From CAVXXB01 sp963765585 (GTDB taxonomy: Bacteria > Calditrichota > Calditrichia > JAJRVZ01): a stretch of 64,000 bases of DNA. Below the pieces are notes generated by a model. It saw nothing but the letters and a program-made list of their open reading frames with translations, searched no databases and was not told where the DNA came from. Below, piece after piece: positions 18,454 to 28,957 of the stretch (positions within the stretch are counted from its first letter, which is position 1; each line of letters opens with the position of its first letter). Location: positions 62,001 through 126,000 of the forward strand of contig CAVXXB010000016.1 in NCBI GenBank assembly GCA_963765585.1, read 5' to 3'. The position numbers and the translations under genes were made by a program.

Positions 18454-19111
18454 ATGCCAGTTGTAACCGTAGAGAGAAAAATTCTTAAAAAGAATGATGA
18501 ATTCGCAGCAGAGAATCGAAACATATTTCAAAAAAACAAAGTTTTTATGATAAATTTACTTCAGCTCCCCCGGGTCAGGAAAAACCAGCCTCCTCGAGCA
18601 AACGCTAACGCGATTGCAGAATAACAGGAAATCTGCAGTTATCGAAGGTGATGTTCAGACAGATAATGATGCCCAGAGAATTGCCAAAATTAATATCCCG
18701 GTTGTTCAGATCGTTACAAACGGTGGTTGTCATCTTGAAGCAAAATTAGTCCAGGATGCCTTACCAAATTTTAATCTTGAAGAACTTGATCTGCTTGTGG
18801 TTGAGAATGTTGGAAACCTGGTCTGCCCGGCAAATTACGATTTGGGTGAACATAAGAAAGTTGTGCTTATCAGTACCACAGAAGGGGATGATAAGCCATT
18901 AAAATATCCTGCTATGTTTCGTGTGGCCGATATCATGATCATAAATAAAATGGATCTTTTGGAATACTTAGATTTTGATGTAGATACAGTCAAGCAAAAT
19001 GCTTTGAAAATTAATCCCAATTTGAAATTCTACGAAACTTCATGTAAAACTGGCAGTGGATTGGACGATTGGCTGGCCTGGCTTGAAGATCATATGCAAA
19101 AAATATCATGA
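18454..19111 (+). CDS. hypB: HypB nickel GTPase, frame interrupted by one extra base
   Basis: The GTPase that, with HypA, delivers nickel to NiFe hydrogenase. The first frame gives MPVVTVERKILKKNDEF... up to MINLL; the Walker A motif SSPGSGKTS then appears in the +1 frame. Removing one T of the pair at 18560-18561 gives MINLLSSPGSGKTSLLEQT, exactly the expected HypB sequence, and a 218-residue protein. GDVQTD, NGGCHLEA (metal site), ENVGNLVCP and NKMDL follow. The break lies well before the zero-frame stop, so slippage at the stop cannot explain it. No N-terminal polyhistidine region. Confidence 0.88.
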
Positions 19112-19519
19112 CAAATATGTAATTCTTTAATTTTAATATTTGCTCCCCCAAAGTCAATTATTAAATTTTTCTTTTCTTTTGGATGCATTATTAATAATTT
19201 ATAGAAATAGTCCGAGAATGTTACAAAAAGGGGCCGTTTTCTAATCACTGGAAACTGAACAATAAATGCGTGATACTGGCCAAATCCTGGATGATTTGGT
19301 CCCGAAATAGCGACCGGAGGGAGGTTCTTTTTCGGGAATACTGGATTCAAGATGCAGGATACAGGATGGAACATCGGGGCGTTATTCAAAGCCAGGATTA
19401 AAATGCAGGGATTCTAAATCGGTTTAAATGGACTGTTTCCTTACTACTTGGGGTATAAGGGAACAAATTCGCCTTATTAATGTAAATCAAAAAAATACAT
19501 ATATCTCTTAGGAGGAGAA
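19112..19519. other. Gene-free spacer before the OmpA gene
   Basis: No ORF of merit. It holds a hairpin with arms CCAAATC and GATTTGG (19280-19299), a few GATGCAG-type heptamers near 19345-19370, and, just before the next gene, a strong ribosome-binding site AGGAGGAG at 19510-19517. The OmpA promoter probably lies here but is not evident. Confidence 0.5.
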
Positions 19520-20917
19520 ATGAGAAATCTTATTAAATCAATATTGTTACTTACTTTTATTATTGGAGTATCTACAGCGCAAAACGCAAAAGAAAGTATT
19601 TTTGGAGATGTAGAAAAATTGTTGACCGAAGCCAGAGAAAAGCAGGCAGATTTGCTATCCCCGGAGTTTTATACAATGGCGATGGAAAGTTTTAATAAAG
19701 CAAATGAGTATTATGTCAATAATGAAAGTACACGGGATGTCAGAGAGAAACTGACCGAAGCTCAGAGATATTGTCAGAGAGCACTGGAAGTGGTTAAACT
19801 TGGGACAATCACTTTAAAAGAACCAATGGTCGCCCGTGAAGATGCTATGAGCGTTGAAGCAAATATTTATGCGACCGAGCTGTTCACGGAGGCGGAAGAG
19901 AAATTCTTAGAAGCCGCTCGCCAGATTGAAGATGATGATTTGGATGATGCCAGAGATCGTGGCGCAGAAGCAGAGAAATTGTACCGCCAGTCCGAATTAA
20001 AATCGATTAAAGGAAAATTGCTCAGCCAAGGCAGAATACTGGTCCAGGAAGCTGAAGATACAGATGTGGAAGAGTATGCTCCGAAAACGTTTAATAAGGC
20101 TAAAAAACTTCTGGGTGAAGTTGAGAATATACTGACCTATAATCGCTATGCCGGATCCGAGGCTTCCTCAAAAGCGCTGGAAACTGTTTATGAAGCGCAG
20201 CATTCTATTTTTCTTGCCAAACAAATTAAAACGCTTAAAGAGAATGAATTGAACTGGGAGAAGTTGATCCTTGAATACGAATCGGTATTGGCCGGATTTG
20301 CCAGTCAGTTTAATGAAACACCGATGTTTGATAATGGAATGAAATCGGCCATTGATTTGATCAGTTCGCGTATTGATAAATTGAATAAGGACTATGCTGA
20401 ATTAGTAGTGGAAAATTCCAAACTTCAGGAAAAATATGATGCGTTAAGTGAAGAAGCGTCATCTTCTTCCGCAGAACTGGCTGAAAAGAAAGAGCGCGAA
20501 GCAAAATTTACGAAGATAAAATCTATATTTACTGCAAACGAAGCAACCGTAATAACGGAAGCAAACAATCTGGTCATCCGTTTACACGGCTTAAATTTTC
20601 CTTCCGGAAAGGCAACTATTCAACCCGAGTATTTTTCACTGCTGACAAAACTTCAGGAAGCATTGCGTGTCTTCCCCGAAAAGCATATATTGCTTGAAGG
20701 ACACACCGATAGCCGTGGAAACGCAGTAAAGAATAAACAATTATCTGAAGAGCGTGCCATTGCAGTTCGCGAGTATATAATTGCCAACATGGGCAAAAGC
20801 AGAGAACAAATTACCTCAATTGGTTATGGATCTGCAAAACCGGTGGCAACAAATCAGACTTCTGAAGGAAGAGAACTGAACCGGCGAATCGATGTGGTTA
20901 TTAATATGAATGACTAA
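19520..20917 (+). CDS. OmpA-family peptidoglycan-binding protein with helical repeat region
   Basis: A 465-residue exported protein. Residues 1-20 are a signal peptide ending at VSTAQ. Residues about 25-340 are almost wholly charged alpha-helix with repeats of the DUF4398 kind (EKLLTEAREKQ, ...KAKKLLGEVE) and a coiled coil. The last 120 residues are an OmpA-like domain: LNFPSGKATI, LLEGHTDSRGN, LSEERAIAVREYI, and GYGSAKPVATN, with the peptidoglycan-binding Asp and Arg (NRRIDV). It probably anchors the envelope from the periplasm. It splits the hyp genes without an obvious functional link. Confidence 0.88.
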   Translation: MRNLIKSILLLTFIIGVSTAQNAKESIFGDVEKLLTEAREKQADLLSPEFYTMAMESFNKANEYYVNNESTRDVREKLTEAQRYCQRALEVVKLGTITLKEPMVAREDAMSVEANIYATELFTEAEEKFLEAARQIEDDDLDDARDRGAEAEKLYRQSELKSIKGKLLSQGRILVQEAEDTDVEEYAPKTFNKAKKLLGEVENILTYNRYAGSEASSKALETVYEAQHSIFLAKQIKTLKENELNWEKLILEYESVLAGFASQFNETPMFDNGMKSAIDLISSRIDKLNKDYAELVVENSKLQEKYDALSEEASSSSAELAEKKEREAKFTKIKSIFTANEATVITEANNLVIRLHGLNFPSGKATIQPEYFSLLTKLQEALRVFPEKHILLEGHTDSRGNAVKNKQLSEERAIAVREYIIANMGKSREQITSIGYGSAKPVATNQTSEGRELNRRIDVVINMND

Positions 20918-20932
20918 AAGCCGGGGTAAAAT

Positions 20933-21163
20933 ATGTGTCTTGCTGTTCCAATGCGCATCATTTCAAAAGCAGATTCAACTGGTGTCGCCGAAATGGGAGG
21001 GGTAAAGAAAGACATTAGTTTTATTATGTGTCCGGAAGCAGAAATCGATGACTATGTTATCGTTCATGCCGGGTTTGCCATTGAAATTTTGGACGAAAAT
21101 GAAGCGAATGAAAGATTGAAATTGTTCCGTCAGATAGTTGATCTGGAAAAGTCAGCAAATTAG
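20933..21163 (+). CDS. hypC: Hydrogenase assembly chaperone HypC
   Basis: A 76-residue member of the HypC/HupF family. MCLAVPMRI gives the essential Cys2, and VHAGFAIEILDENEA the conserved C-terminal half. HypC with HypD carries the Fe(CN)2CO unit. It lies 15 bp after the OmpA stop and 7 bp before hypF. Confidence 0.96.
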   Translation: MCLAVPMRIISKADSTGVAEMGGVKKDISFIMCPEAEIDDYVIVHAGFAIEILDENEANERLKLFRQIVDLEKSAN

Positions 21164-21170
21164 TTATTAA

Positions 21171-23441
21171 ATGCAACGTATTGCACTTGATGTTGAGGGA
21201 ATCGTACAAGGTGTAGGATTTCGTCCATACATATATAAATTAGCAACAAGTCTAAATCTCACCGGCACTGTTCTGAACAATCCACACGGAGTTCAGATCG
21301 AGGTTCAGGGTACAAAAAAGCATATCCAGTCTTTTATGACATCCCTGCAATTCAATGCGCCGCCACTGGCACAAATTACATCCCTTAAAACCAAAGTAAT
21401 TCCTCCCATAACAGAGTCTTCGTTTGAAATTGTTAAAAGCGAGGTGACGACTCGTCGTAAGACGCTCATATCCCCTGATATCGCCACATGTCCGGATTGC
21501 CTCAAGGAATTAAATAATCCCGCGGACAGAAGACATCTATATCCGTTTATCAACTGCACGAATTGCGGACCAAGATACACTATAATTAAAGATATTCCTT
21601 ATGACCGCCCGCTAACAACAATGTCTGTATTTCCCATGTGTCCGGCCTGTCAAATAGAATACGATGATCCCTCAGATCGCAGATTTCATGCGCAGCCAAA
21701 CGCCTGTCCAGTCTGTGGCCCCTCGATTTCCCTGTTTAAAAACAAAACCAGGCTGGTTGAAAATCCGATGGAAACGGTAATAGGGGCGCTTAAATCAGGG
21801 AACATTGTAACGATTAAGGGATTGGGTGGCTATCACCTGGCGGTGGATGCAACCAATGAAAATGCGGTTAAAGAATTACGAACACGAAAACATCGTTTTG
21901 AGAAACCTTTGGCGCTGATGGTTAAAAATATTGAATCCGCCAAAATGGTTGCTGAAATAGATGAATCTCGGAAAAATTTACTGAACAGTATGCATCGTCC
22001 AATCGTTTTATGTCAGCGTCGCGCAGGATCCACGGTGGCGGAGTCAGTTTCTTTGGATAATAACTGGCTGGGGATCATGTTACCTTATTCGCCCCTTCAT
22101 GAACTTCTTTTTACCAGTGGTGAACTTGAATTCATCGTAATGACCAGTGCAAATATTAGTGAAGAGCCAATCTGTTATAAGAATGATGAATGCTTTGAAC
22201 GCATGGAAAATATCTCGGATTATTTTCTGATTCATAACCGGGATATCAATATTCGCTGTGACGATTCGGTGCAACAAATATATCGTTCCGATCCCATTTT
22301 TTTACGCAGGTCACGCGGCTATGCACCCCGACCGGTAATTTTGAGTGAAAAAGGTGCATCGGTTCTTGCCCTTGGCGCACATCTTAAAAATACGGTTTGT
22401 GTCACCCGTGATAATCTTGCTTTTGTCAGTCAGCATATTGGGGATTTGGAAAATTTACAAACGCTTGCTGTGTTTGAACAAACCATAATCCATTTGCAAA
22501 AAATTAACGATATTGAGCCACAATCTGTAATCCATGATTTACATCCCGAATATCTGAGTACAAAATGGGCACATGAAAATACGTCGGCCAGGCGGTTTGG
22601 CGTGCAGCATCATTATGCACATATTCTGAGTGTCATGGCCGAGCATGGATTGCGCGAAAGGGTGATAGGAGTCGCGCTCGATGGTACCGGATATGGATCG
22701 GATGGGTCCGTTTGGGGTGGCGAGATCCTCACCTGTGACGAGAATTCTTTTTCACGTGCTGCACATTTTGAGTACCGTGCCATGCCGGGTGGTGAAAAAG
22801 CAATAAAAGAACCATGGCGGATGGCGGCGAGTTATATCCTGGCAGATGATAATTTGGAAAATAATGTTTTAATGCGGCTGTTTCCGGAGCGGGATACCGA
22901 ATGCAAGTTGATTAATAAAATGATTGAAAGAAATTTAAACTCACCTCTGACATCCAGTTGTGGACGGTTGTTTGATGCGGTCGCTGCCATTCTTGGTTTA
23001 AGGGATACGGTAAGTTATGAAGGACAGGCTGCGATAATTTTGGAATCGCTTGCACGGGATGCCAGCACGGATGTTTTACCCGATATTGGTCAAATTGAAA
23101 TAATTGAAGACGGGGATAACCTGGTATTATCTCCAAAACAGATAATCCGGTTTCTCATTGCTGAAAAACTATCTGGTGCTCCGGTTGCAGGTCTGAGTCT
23201 GGCATTTCATAGTGCACTTATATCGGGTCTGGCGGAGGGCGTTAAACGAATAAAATCAATAACCGGGATTAATAAAGTTGCGCTAAGTGGTGGGTGTTTT
23301 CAAAATTTTATTTTGCTCGAAGGTTTACATGATAATTTGGAGAAATCCGGTTTTCAGGTTTATATTAACCGCGAGGTGCCGGCAAATGATGGCGGAATCA
23401 GCCTGGGCCAGGCGTATTGGGGGATGAATAATTGTGGTTAG
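21171..23441 (+). CDS. hypF: Carbamoyltransferase HypF
   Basis: A 756-residue protein that makes the carbamoyl group for hydrogenase cyanide ligands. Domains in order: acylphosphatase (GIVQGVGFRPYI, residues 8-90), two zinc-finger pairs (CPDC, CTNC, CPAC, CPVC, about 105-185), YrdC-like (KGLGGYHLAVDATN, about 200-380) and the Kae1-like carbamoyl transfer domain (QHHYAHILS, DGTGYGSDGS, GGCFQN). The frame is intact over 2.3 kb, in contrast to hypB and hypD on either side. Confidence 0.97.
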   Translation: MQRIALDVEGIVQGVGFRPYIYKLATSLNLTGTVLNNPHGVQIEVQGTKKHIQSFMTSLQFNAPPLAQITSLKTKVIPPITESSFEIVKSEVTTRRKTLISPDIATCPDCLKELNNPADRRHLYPFINCTNCGPRYTIIKDIPYDRPLTTMSVFPMCPACQIEYDDPSDRRFHAQPNACPVCGPSISLFKNKTRLVENPMETVIGALKSGNIVTIKGLGGYHLAVDATNENAVKELRTRKHRFEKPLALMVKNIESAKMVAEIDESRKNLLNSMHRPIVLCQRRAGSTVAESVSLDNNWLGIMLPYSPLHELLFTSGELEFIVMTSANISEEPICYKNDECFERMENISDYFLIHNRDINIRCDDSVQQIYRSDPIFLRRSRGYAPRPVILSEKGASVLALGAHLKNTVCVTRDNLAFVSQHIGDLENLQTLAVFEQTIIHLQKINDIEPQSVIHDLHPEYLSTKWAHENTSARRFGVQHHYAHILSVMAEHGLRERVIGVALDGTGYGSDGSVWGGEILTCDENSFSRAAHFEYRAMPGGEKAIKEPWRMAASYILADDNLENNVLMRLFPERDTECKLINKMIERNLNSPLTSSCGRLFDAVAAILGLRDTVSYEGQAAIILESLARDASTDVLPDIGQIEIIEDGDNLVLSPKQIIRFLIAEKLSGAPVAGLSLAFHSALISGLAEGVKRIKSITGINKVALSGGCFQNFILLEGLHDNLEKSGFQVYINREVPANDGGISLGQAYWGMNNCG

Positions 23442-23555
23442 AGATTAGAAGTTAGAAGTTAGAAATGACTTTTGAGTGACAGGGCAGGTGACAGACAGGA
23501 AGGGTACTCAGGGAATAAATGTATTTAATAAATGGAAATAATTGGTGTAGAATAT

Positions 23556-24645
23556 ATGAAATATATTAGTGAGTTCCGGGATCGTGATGTAGCCCAGGCA
23601 TTGGCGGCGAAGAATCAGGAAAAAAGCGGATGGGTTGCCACAGGTTAAATTTATGGAGGTCTGTGGATCACATACGATGGCGATTGCGCGTTATGGTATC
23701 CGGCAGATGTTGCCTGAAAATGTAAAACTGATTTCCGGCCCGGGATGTCCGGTGTGTGTCACATCCAATGACTATCTGGACCGGGCAATCGCTCTTGGCA
23801 GACTGGATAAGATAACGCTTTGTACATTTGGTGATATGTTACGTGTGCCCGGTTCAACCAGTTCTCTGGAAAAAGAACGTGCAACCGGCAGTGATATCCG
23901 GATAGTATATTCCACTCTGGATGCGGTTGAAATTGCACAAAAGAATCCGGATCGAAAAATAATCTTTTTGGGTGTCGGTTTTGAAACCACCGCTCCGACA
24001 ATTGCGGCTTCAATTCTGGAGGCATCTCAAAAAAACATTGGTAATTATTTTGTTTTATGTGCACATAAAACCATGCCAAATCCCATGAAGGCAATTGCCA
24101 GTGGCGGTCGTGTTGATTTAGACGGATTTATTTGCCCGGCACATGTTAGCACCATTATTGGGGCTCATCCTTATCAGTTTTTAGTGGACAAATATCAAAA
24201 GTCTTGTGTAATTGCCGGCTTTGAACCGCTTGATGTCCTGGAATCTGTGGATATGTTGCTGGAACAGGTCCGAAAACAAAAACCGGCAGTGGAAATCCAA
24301 TATTCGCGTGTTACGCACAAAGAGGGAAACCTTGTTGCTCTGAAACTGATGGACGAGGTGTTTGAACCTTGTGATGCCAACTGGCGCGGCATCGGAGTCA
24401 TACCTGGCAGCGGCCTGAAAATCCGGGAAAAATATTCCGAATATGACGCACAGGAAAAATTTGATCTTGAAGTGGAGCCCACACAGGAAGCACCCGGATG
24501 TATTTGTGGTGAGGTAATGCAGGGTGTGGCGGATCCGCCGGATTGTGCCTTGTTTGGATCTGCCTGTACTCCGGAATATCCGGTAGGTGCCTGTATGGTA
24601 TCCTCTGAGGGGAGTTGCGCAGCCTGGTATAAATATGAAAGATGA
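23556..24645 (+). CDS. hypD: HypD Fe-S protein, frame interrupted near the N-terminus
   Basis: HypD holds a [4Fe-4S] cluster and with HypC assembles Fe(CN)2CO. The zero frame starts at the ATG at 23556 with KYISEFRDRD and ends at a TAA after ...SGWVATG; the rest (from LPQVKFMEVCGSHT) is in the +1 frame. Removing one G of the GGG at 23632-23634 joins them to a 362-residue protein, the normal length. Conserved blocks: MEVCGSHT, SGPGCPVC, GVGFETTAPT, and the cluster cysteines near CICGEVMQG and CTPEYPVGACMVS. The shift lies within a few codons of the zero-frame stop, so extra base or slippage are both possible. Confidence 0.88.
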
Positions 24646-24661
24646 AACTCGGGAATCGGTT

Positions 24662-25669
24662 ATGGCAAAACGTATTCTATTGGGACATGGCAGCGGGGGC
24701 AAATTATCCCATGAATTAATTTCAAATGTAATTCTGCCATTTTTTAAAAACGATGAACTTGAAAAACTTGGTGATGCTGCGGTACTTAATTTTGGTGATA
24801 AAAAGCTGGCATTCAGTACCGATTCATACGTTGTAGATCCAATTATATTTCCTGGTGGCGATATCGGAAAACTAGCCATTTGCGGTACAGTAAATGATCT
24901 TGCCATGATGGGTGCAAAACCTTTGTATATCAGTGCCGGAATTATTATGGAAGAAGGCTTGCCGCTTGAACTACTCCAGCAGATATTACAGTCGATGCAG
25001 ACAATGGCGGATGAAGCCGGAGTTCAGATCGTCACCGGCGATACCAAAGTTGTTCCCCATGGGGCGGCTGATAAAATCTTTATAAATACATCGGGCATAG
25101 GATTGGTACCGGATGATATCGATATTAATGGTGACAAAGCTGTGCCGGGCGATGTTGTGATTATAAACGGACCCATTGCCGATCATGGAGTGACTATCAT
25201 GGCAACCCGTGAAGGTCTTGAAATGGATCTGGATCTGAAAACCGATTCGGCACCGCTGAATATACTTGTTAGTGAAATATTGGCGGTCACAAAAGAAATT
25301 CATGTGTTGCGCGATCCTACCCGCGGCGGTGTGGCGACCACGCTGAACGAGATTGCAGCACAATCAAATGTCGCGATAAAATTAGATGAGGCCATACTAC
25401 CGGTTTCAAAGAATGTGCAATCTGTATGTGAAATTCTTGGGCTGGATCCACTATATATTGCCAATGAAGGCAAATGTCTGGTTATCTGTCCGGAATCTGA
25501 GGCAGAAAAGGTTCTGCGTGTAATGCACAAGAACAAATATGGCAGCCAGGCTCGAGTGATTGGCGAAATTCTGGCGGAACCTGCCAAAAAAGTATATCTT
25601 AAAACACTAATCGGCGGTGAGCGGATTGTTGATATGCTCGCCGGAGAACAACTTCCGCGTATCTGTTAA
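24662..25669 (+). CDS. hypE: HypE, thiocarboxamide-dehydrating enzyme
   Basis: A PurM-fold protein (335 residues) that converts the carbamoyl group on its C-terminal cysteine to thiocyanate. The terminus PRIC is intact. GHGSGGKLSHELI, FSTDSYVVDPI and DPTRGGVATTLNE are typical. The ATG at 24662 matches the family start; an ATG at 24635, overlapping the hypD end, would add nine residues. No hydrogenase structural gene follows within the window. Confidence 0.95.
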   Translation: MAKRILLGHGSGGKLSHELISNVILPFFKNDELEKLGDAAVLNFGDKKLAFSTDSYVVDPIIFPGGDIGKLAICGTVNDLAMMGAKPLYISAGIIMEEGLPLELLQQILQSMQTMADEAGVQIVTGDTKVVPHGAADKIFINTSGIGLVPDDIDINGDKAVPGDVVIINGPIADHGVTIMATREGLEMDLDLKTDSAPLNILVSEILAVTKEIHVLRDPTRGGVATTLNEIAAQSNVAIKLDEAILPVSKNVQSVCEILGLDPLYIANEGKCLVICPESEAEKVLRVMHKNKYGSQARVIGEILAEPAKKVYLKTLIGGERIVDMLAGEQLPRIC

Positions 25670-25831
25670 ATATTTTCCTATTTGTAAGAATTCTTATGTT
25701 TAACAATAATAGGTGATCACCAAATTTGGTAAAAATATGTGATTTTTGTGTAAATATGTATATATATGATAATGTTTTGCGGATTTGAGCAATACTCTGA
25801 AACTGGCATATATTTTGCACTTCAGTTTTCT

Positions 25832-26233
25832 ATGCAACGGGCGGAACAAAATAAAGCAGTTTTGATCATAGAAAATGATATCGATCTCGCAGATAGTATC
25901 AAATTATATCTGGAGGATTCATACAAGGTATATATTACAAAGGATCCCGCGCAGATCAGCTGGTTTATCTCACATCATGGTATAAAACTCATTCTCACCG
26001 ACATTGACGTAGTTTCGCCGGAGCTAAAGAAAAAACTGATCAAACTTAAAACTTCACATCCTGATGTCAAAATAATATTAATGTATATGTTTTTTGATGA
26101 AGATGAAATTGAGGATCAGTCGTTTTTTAGAAATGCTGACGATTACATTTTTAAGCCCTTCGATGCAGATGTACTCAAAAACAAAATGGATAAATTGTTC
26201 GCCCTAAACACAACCAATATCATCCAAAATTAA
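25832..26233 (+). CDS. Single-domain response-regulator receiver protein
   Basis: About 133 residues with a CheY-like fold. VLIIENDIDLADS supplies the acidic pocket, the phospho-acceptor is the aspartate in LILTDID, and the conserved lysine is in YIFKPFD. No output domain is present. I start it at the internal ATG at 25832, because the 22 upstream codons do not match a receiver. It precedes a TPR protein and an NtrC-type activator; no histidine kinase is in the window. Confidence 0.75.
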   Translation: MQRAEQNKAVLIIENDIDLADSIKLYLEDSYKVYITKDPAQISWFISHHGIKLILTDIDVVSPELKKKLIKLKTSHPDVKIILMYMFFDEDEIEDQSFFRNADDYIFKPFDADVLKNKMDKLFALNTTNIIQN

Positions 26234-26421
26234 CTGCTATTTCTTTGCCCTCTGTCACAAATTACCCGGTCTAATTATCTATATTTAAAGATATTACCAT
26301 AAGTTTTTAATTCTTTTTCCGATAATCCAAGATAATAACAGGATGCAGGAAGCAGGATACAAGGATACAGGATACTAGATGCTGGATGCGGGATTTTGTT
26401 AAGCTGAAATAGGGGTTCTGG

Positions 26422-27570
26422 TTGAAAGACATTGTAAAACATTCAAAGATTAATGTAAACGCCCGTGAGTTTCACATATATACAGGCAGTGTTGTTGAAA
26501 GAAACATGATCCTGAGTGAAATTTTTGAGCGTGGCCAGTTTATTGGTGCAAAGGAAGTGCCGTTCTATCAGCGATCCCAGAGTGCGCCCAGTGCAAAATC
26601 AAATTTTTTAAAGGAAGTGGCATCTGAACTGCATAACAGCACATTGCAGGATGTGAATATGTTATTCTATATTCAGACGAAGATCAAACCCCTGAACCTG
26701 CATCTCCCCCATTTTAAGATTGGATCGCTTTTTTATCATCATAATATCTTAAAAGAAGCGGTCTCATCGTTAAAAAAATCAATTGAAATCGGTGGCGATC
26801 ATATTCCTGCTTATATTTTATTGGGAAAATGTTATATAAAGTTGGGAGACTATCCCAAGGCCATTGATACGCTTCTTTCTGCATATCGTGTTAATTCCGA
26901 ACTTCCGGATCTGGCAAACACATTGGGTGTGGCACTTACATTTAACAAGAGTTTTCAGAAAGCAACCAGCATATTACAGCAGGCGCTCAAAAAAAATTCA
27001 GATTTTGATGAAGCCAATTTTAATCTGGGTGTAGCCCTGTTCCGAAGCACAATTGCTGATGCAGACGAATATGAGACTGCCCTGGTTCCATCGCGGGTGA
27101 TTCGCTATATCAAGGCCTTAAAATTATTAGAACGATATCAGGACGATGACTGGCAGATCCTATTTGATCAAACTCTGGATATTATCAACACTGGCATTTT
27201 GAATGAGATTCTGGATGTCTTATTCCAGTTGCAGCTCAAACTGGTTACGCATTTAAAAATCGATCCTCTGATCGAATCCTTTTATCTTAAATTTATGTAT
27301 GGTGGAAATGAACTGGAATATTCTGAACTGCTTACTTATGAAGATCGAATCTTGAAATTGTCTGACCAGAGAGATAAATTTGCGGATTACTGGAATGAAA
27401 TGGGAACGATTCATATTATTCAGTGTCGCCATTTATTTTTGAAAGCAGTGGAAGAGTTCGATAAGGCCGTAGAGTTAAATAATCATTATGCCGAAGCTAA
27501 AAAAAATACCGAATTGATAAAAAACATTAAAAAAGGCTTTCTAATTCTATTACGAGCCATCCTCAAATAA
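26422..27570 (+). CDS. TPR-repeat protein
   Basis: A 382-residue soluble protein. Residues about 100-230 hold at least three tetratricopeptide repeats (FKIGSLFYHHNILKEA, YILLGKCYIKLGDYPKAI, NTLGVALTFNKSFQKA) and another is near 340-365 (ALELNNHYAEAKKN-like). The N-terminal 90 residues match nothing I know. Start is a TTG at 26422 after AGGGG. It lies 12 bp before the NtrC-type regulator, with which it is probably co-transcribed; a partner-binding role in that signalling module is inference. Confidence 0.7.
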   Translation: MKDIVKHSKINVNAREFHIYTGSVVERNMILSEIFERGQFIGAKEVPFYQRSQSAPSAKSNFLKEVASELHNSTLQDVNMLFYIQTKIKPLNLHLPHFKIGSLFYHHNILKEAVSSLKKSIEIGGDHIPAYILLGKCYIKLGDYPKAIDTLLSAYRVNSELPDLANTLGVALTFNKSFQKATSILQQALKKNSDFDEANFNLGVALFRSTIADADEYETALVPSRVIRYIKALKLLERYQDDDWQILFDQTLDIINTGILNEILDVLFQLQLKLVTHLKIDPLIESFYLKFMYGGNELEYSELLTYEDRILKLSDQRDKFADYWNEMGTIHIIQCRHLFLKAVEEFDKAVELNNHYAEAKKNTELIKNIKKGFLILLRAILK

Positions 27571-27582
27571 TCCCCAATCATT

Positions 27583-28923
27583 ATGGCCAAAATCCTCGTT
27601 GTTGATAACGAAGAAAGAATGTGCAAAATAATAAAAGCCGGACTGGAAATGGAAGGCCATCAGGTTGATGTGGCATTTTCCGGTCAGAACGCCTTCGATT
27701 ATTTTTCCTCCAACGATCCGATAGATGTGGTGATTACCGACTTAAAGATGTCCCCTATTGACGGTCTACAGGTCGTGACGGCTGCAAGAGAACTAAAGCC
27801 TGCACCTGAAGTTATTCTGATAACCGCATTTGCATCACAACAGACCGCGGTCGATGCCATGCGGCTTGGGGCATATGACTATCTGATAAAACCATTTGAA
27901 ATTGATGAGCTGGCTCTACGAATTGCCAGAATTCTAAAACAAAAAAAACTTGAGGAAGAAAATCTAAAATTAAAATCCCAGTCACAATATGTTACTTCCG
28001 CCAATATGATCGGAAGAAGCGAGCGTATGCGTGAAGTGTATCAGCTGATTGATAAAGTTGCCGGGACTGATGCCAGTGTATTAATCAGAGGTGAAAGTGG
28101 CACCGGAAAAGAACTTGTGGCAGAAGCAGTGCACCATCAGAGTAATCGCAAAGCACAAAGGTTTATAGCCCTTAACTGTGCCGCCGTTCCGGAAAGTTTG
28201 CTGGAGAGCGAGTTGTTTGGCTATGAGAAGGGGGCATTTACCGGAGCCAATCAACAAAAGAAAGGACTCTTCGAACTGGCGCATAAAGGCACATTGTTCC
28301 TGGATGAAATAGGTGATCTGCCGTTGGGTACGCAAGCAAAATTATTGCGTACACTACAGAACAAAGAAATTATCCGTGTTGGCGGTACGGAAAAAATAGA
28401 GGTAGATGCACGTTTGATTGCTGCTACCAACCGCGATCTTGAGGATATGATTAAATCAGGAAATTTTCGTTCTGATTTATACTATCGTATAAATATATTC
28501 CCAATTTCGACCCCGCCATTAAGAGAACACCGGGAAGATATTCCGGAGTTGATGCAATTCTTTCTGGCCAAACACGGGAACAAAGGGGTTACACCGGATG
28601 TCCGCAAATTATTGATGGAATACGACTGGCCGGGAAATATCCGGGAACTATTTAATGTACTTGAGCGGGCGGCAATTATTGCAGAATCAACAATCACGGC
28701 CAGAGATTTACCTTCTGAATTCTATAGCGAAAAGCCCACCTCAAACCTATACGAGATTCCACCCGAAGGAATAGTACTGGATGAAGTCGAGAAAAAATTA
28801 ATTGATTCGGCTCTGGCAAAATCCGGCGGAAATAAGACGAATGCAGCCGAATTACTGGGAATCACACGCAGGCGATTGTACTCATTAATGGAACGATTTG
28901 GGATGGATATGGATTCAAAATGA
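27583..28923 (+). CDS. Sigma-54-dependent response regulator (NtrC family)
   Basis: A 446-residue activator. Residues 1-120 are a receiver (VVDNEE, phospho-aspartate in VITDLKMSP, KPFE). Residues about 140-370 are the AAA+ domain: GESGTGKE Walker A, ESELFGYEKGAFTGA with the GAFTGA loop that touches sigma-54, GTLFLDEIGD, NRDLE, and FRSDLYYRINIF. The end (NKTNAAELLGITRRRLYSLMER) is a Fis-type helix-turn-helix. Its targets are not evident; I found no convincing -24/-12 promoter in the window. Confidence 0.95.
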   Translation: MAKILVVDNEERMCKIIKAGLEMEGHQVDVAFSGQNAFDYFSSNDPIDVVITDLKMSPIDGLQVVTAARELKPAPEVILITAFASQQTAVDAMRLGAYDYLIKPFEIDELALRIARILKQKKLEEENLKLKSQSQYVTSANMIGRSERMREVYQLIDKVAGTDASVLIRGESGTGKELVAEAVHHQSNRKAQRFIALNCAAVPESLLESELFGYEKGAFTGANQQKKGLFELAHKGTLFLDEIGDLPLGTQAKLLRTLQNKEIIRVGGTEKIEVDARLIAATNRDLEDMIKSGNFRSDLYYRINIFPISTPPLREHREDIPELMQFFLAKHGNKGVTPDVRKLLMEYDWPGNIRELFNVLERAAIIAESTITARDLPSEFYSEKPTSNLYEIPPEGIVLDEVEKKLIDSALAKSGGNKTNAAELLGITRRRLYSLMERFGMDMDSK

Positions 28924-28957
28924 TCGCAATCAATTAATCGGTAAGATTACTCGCCTG

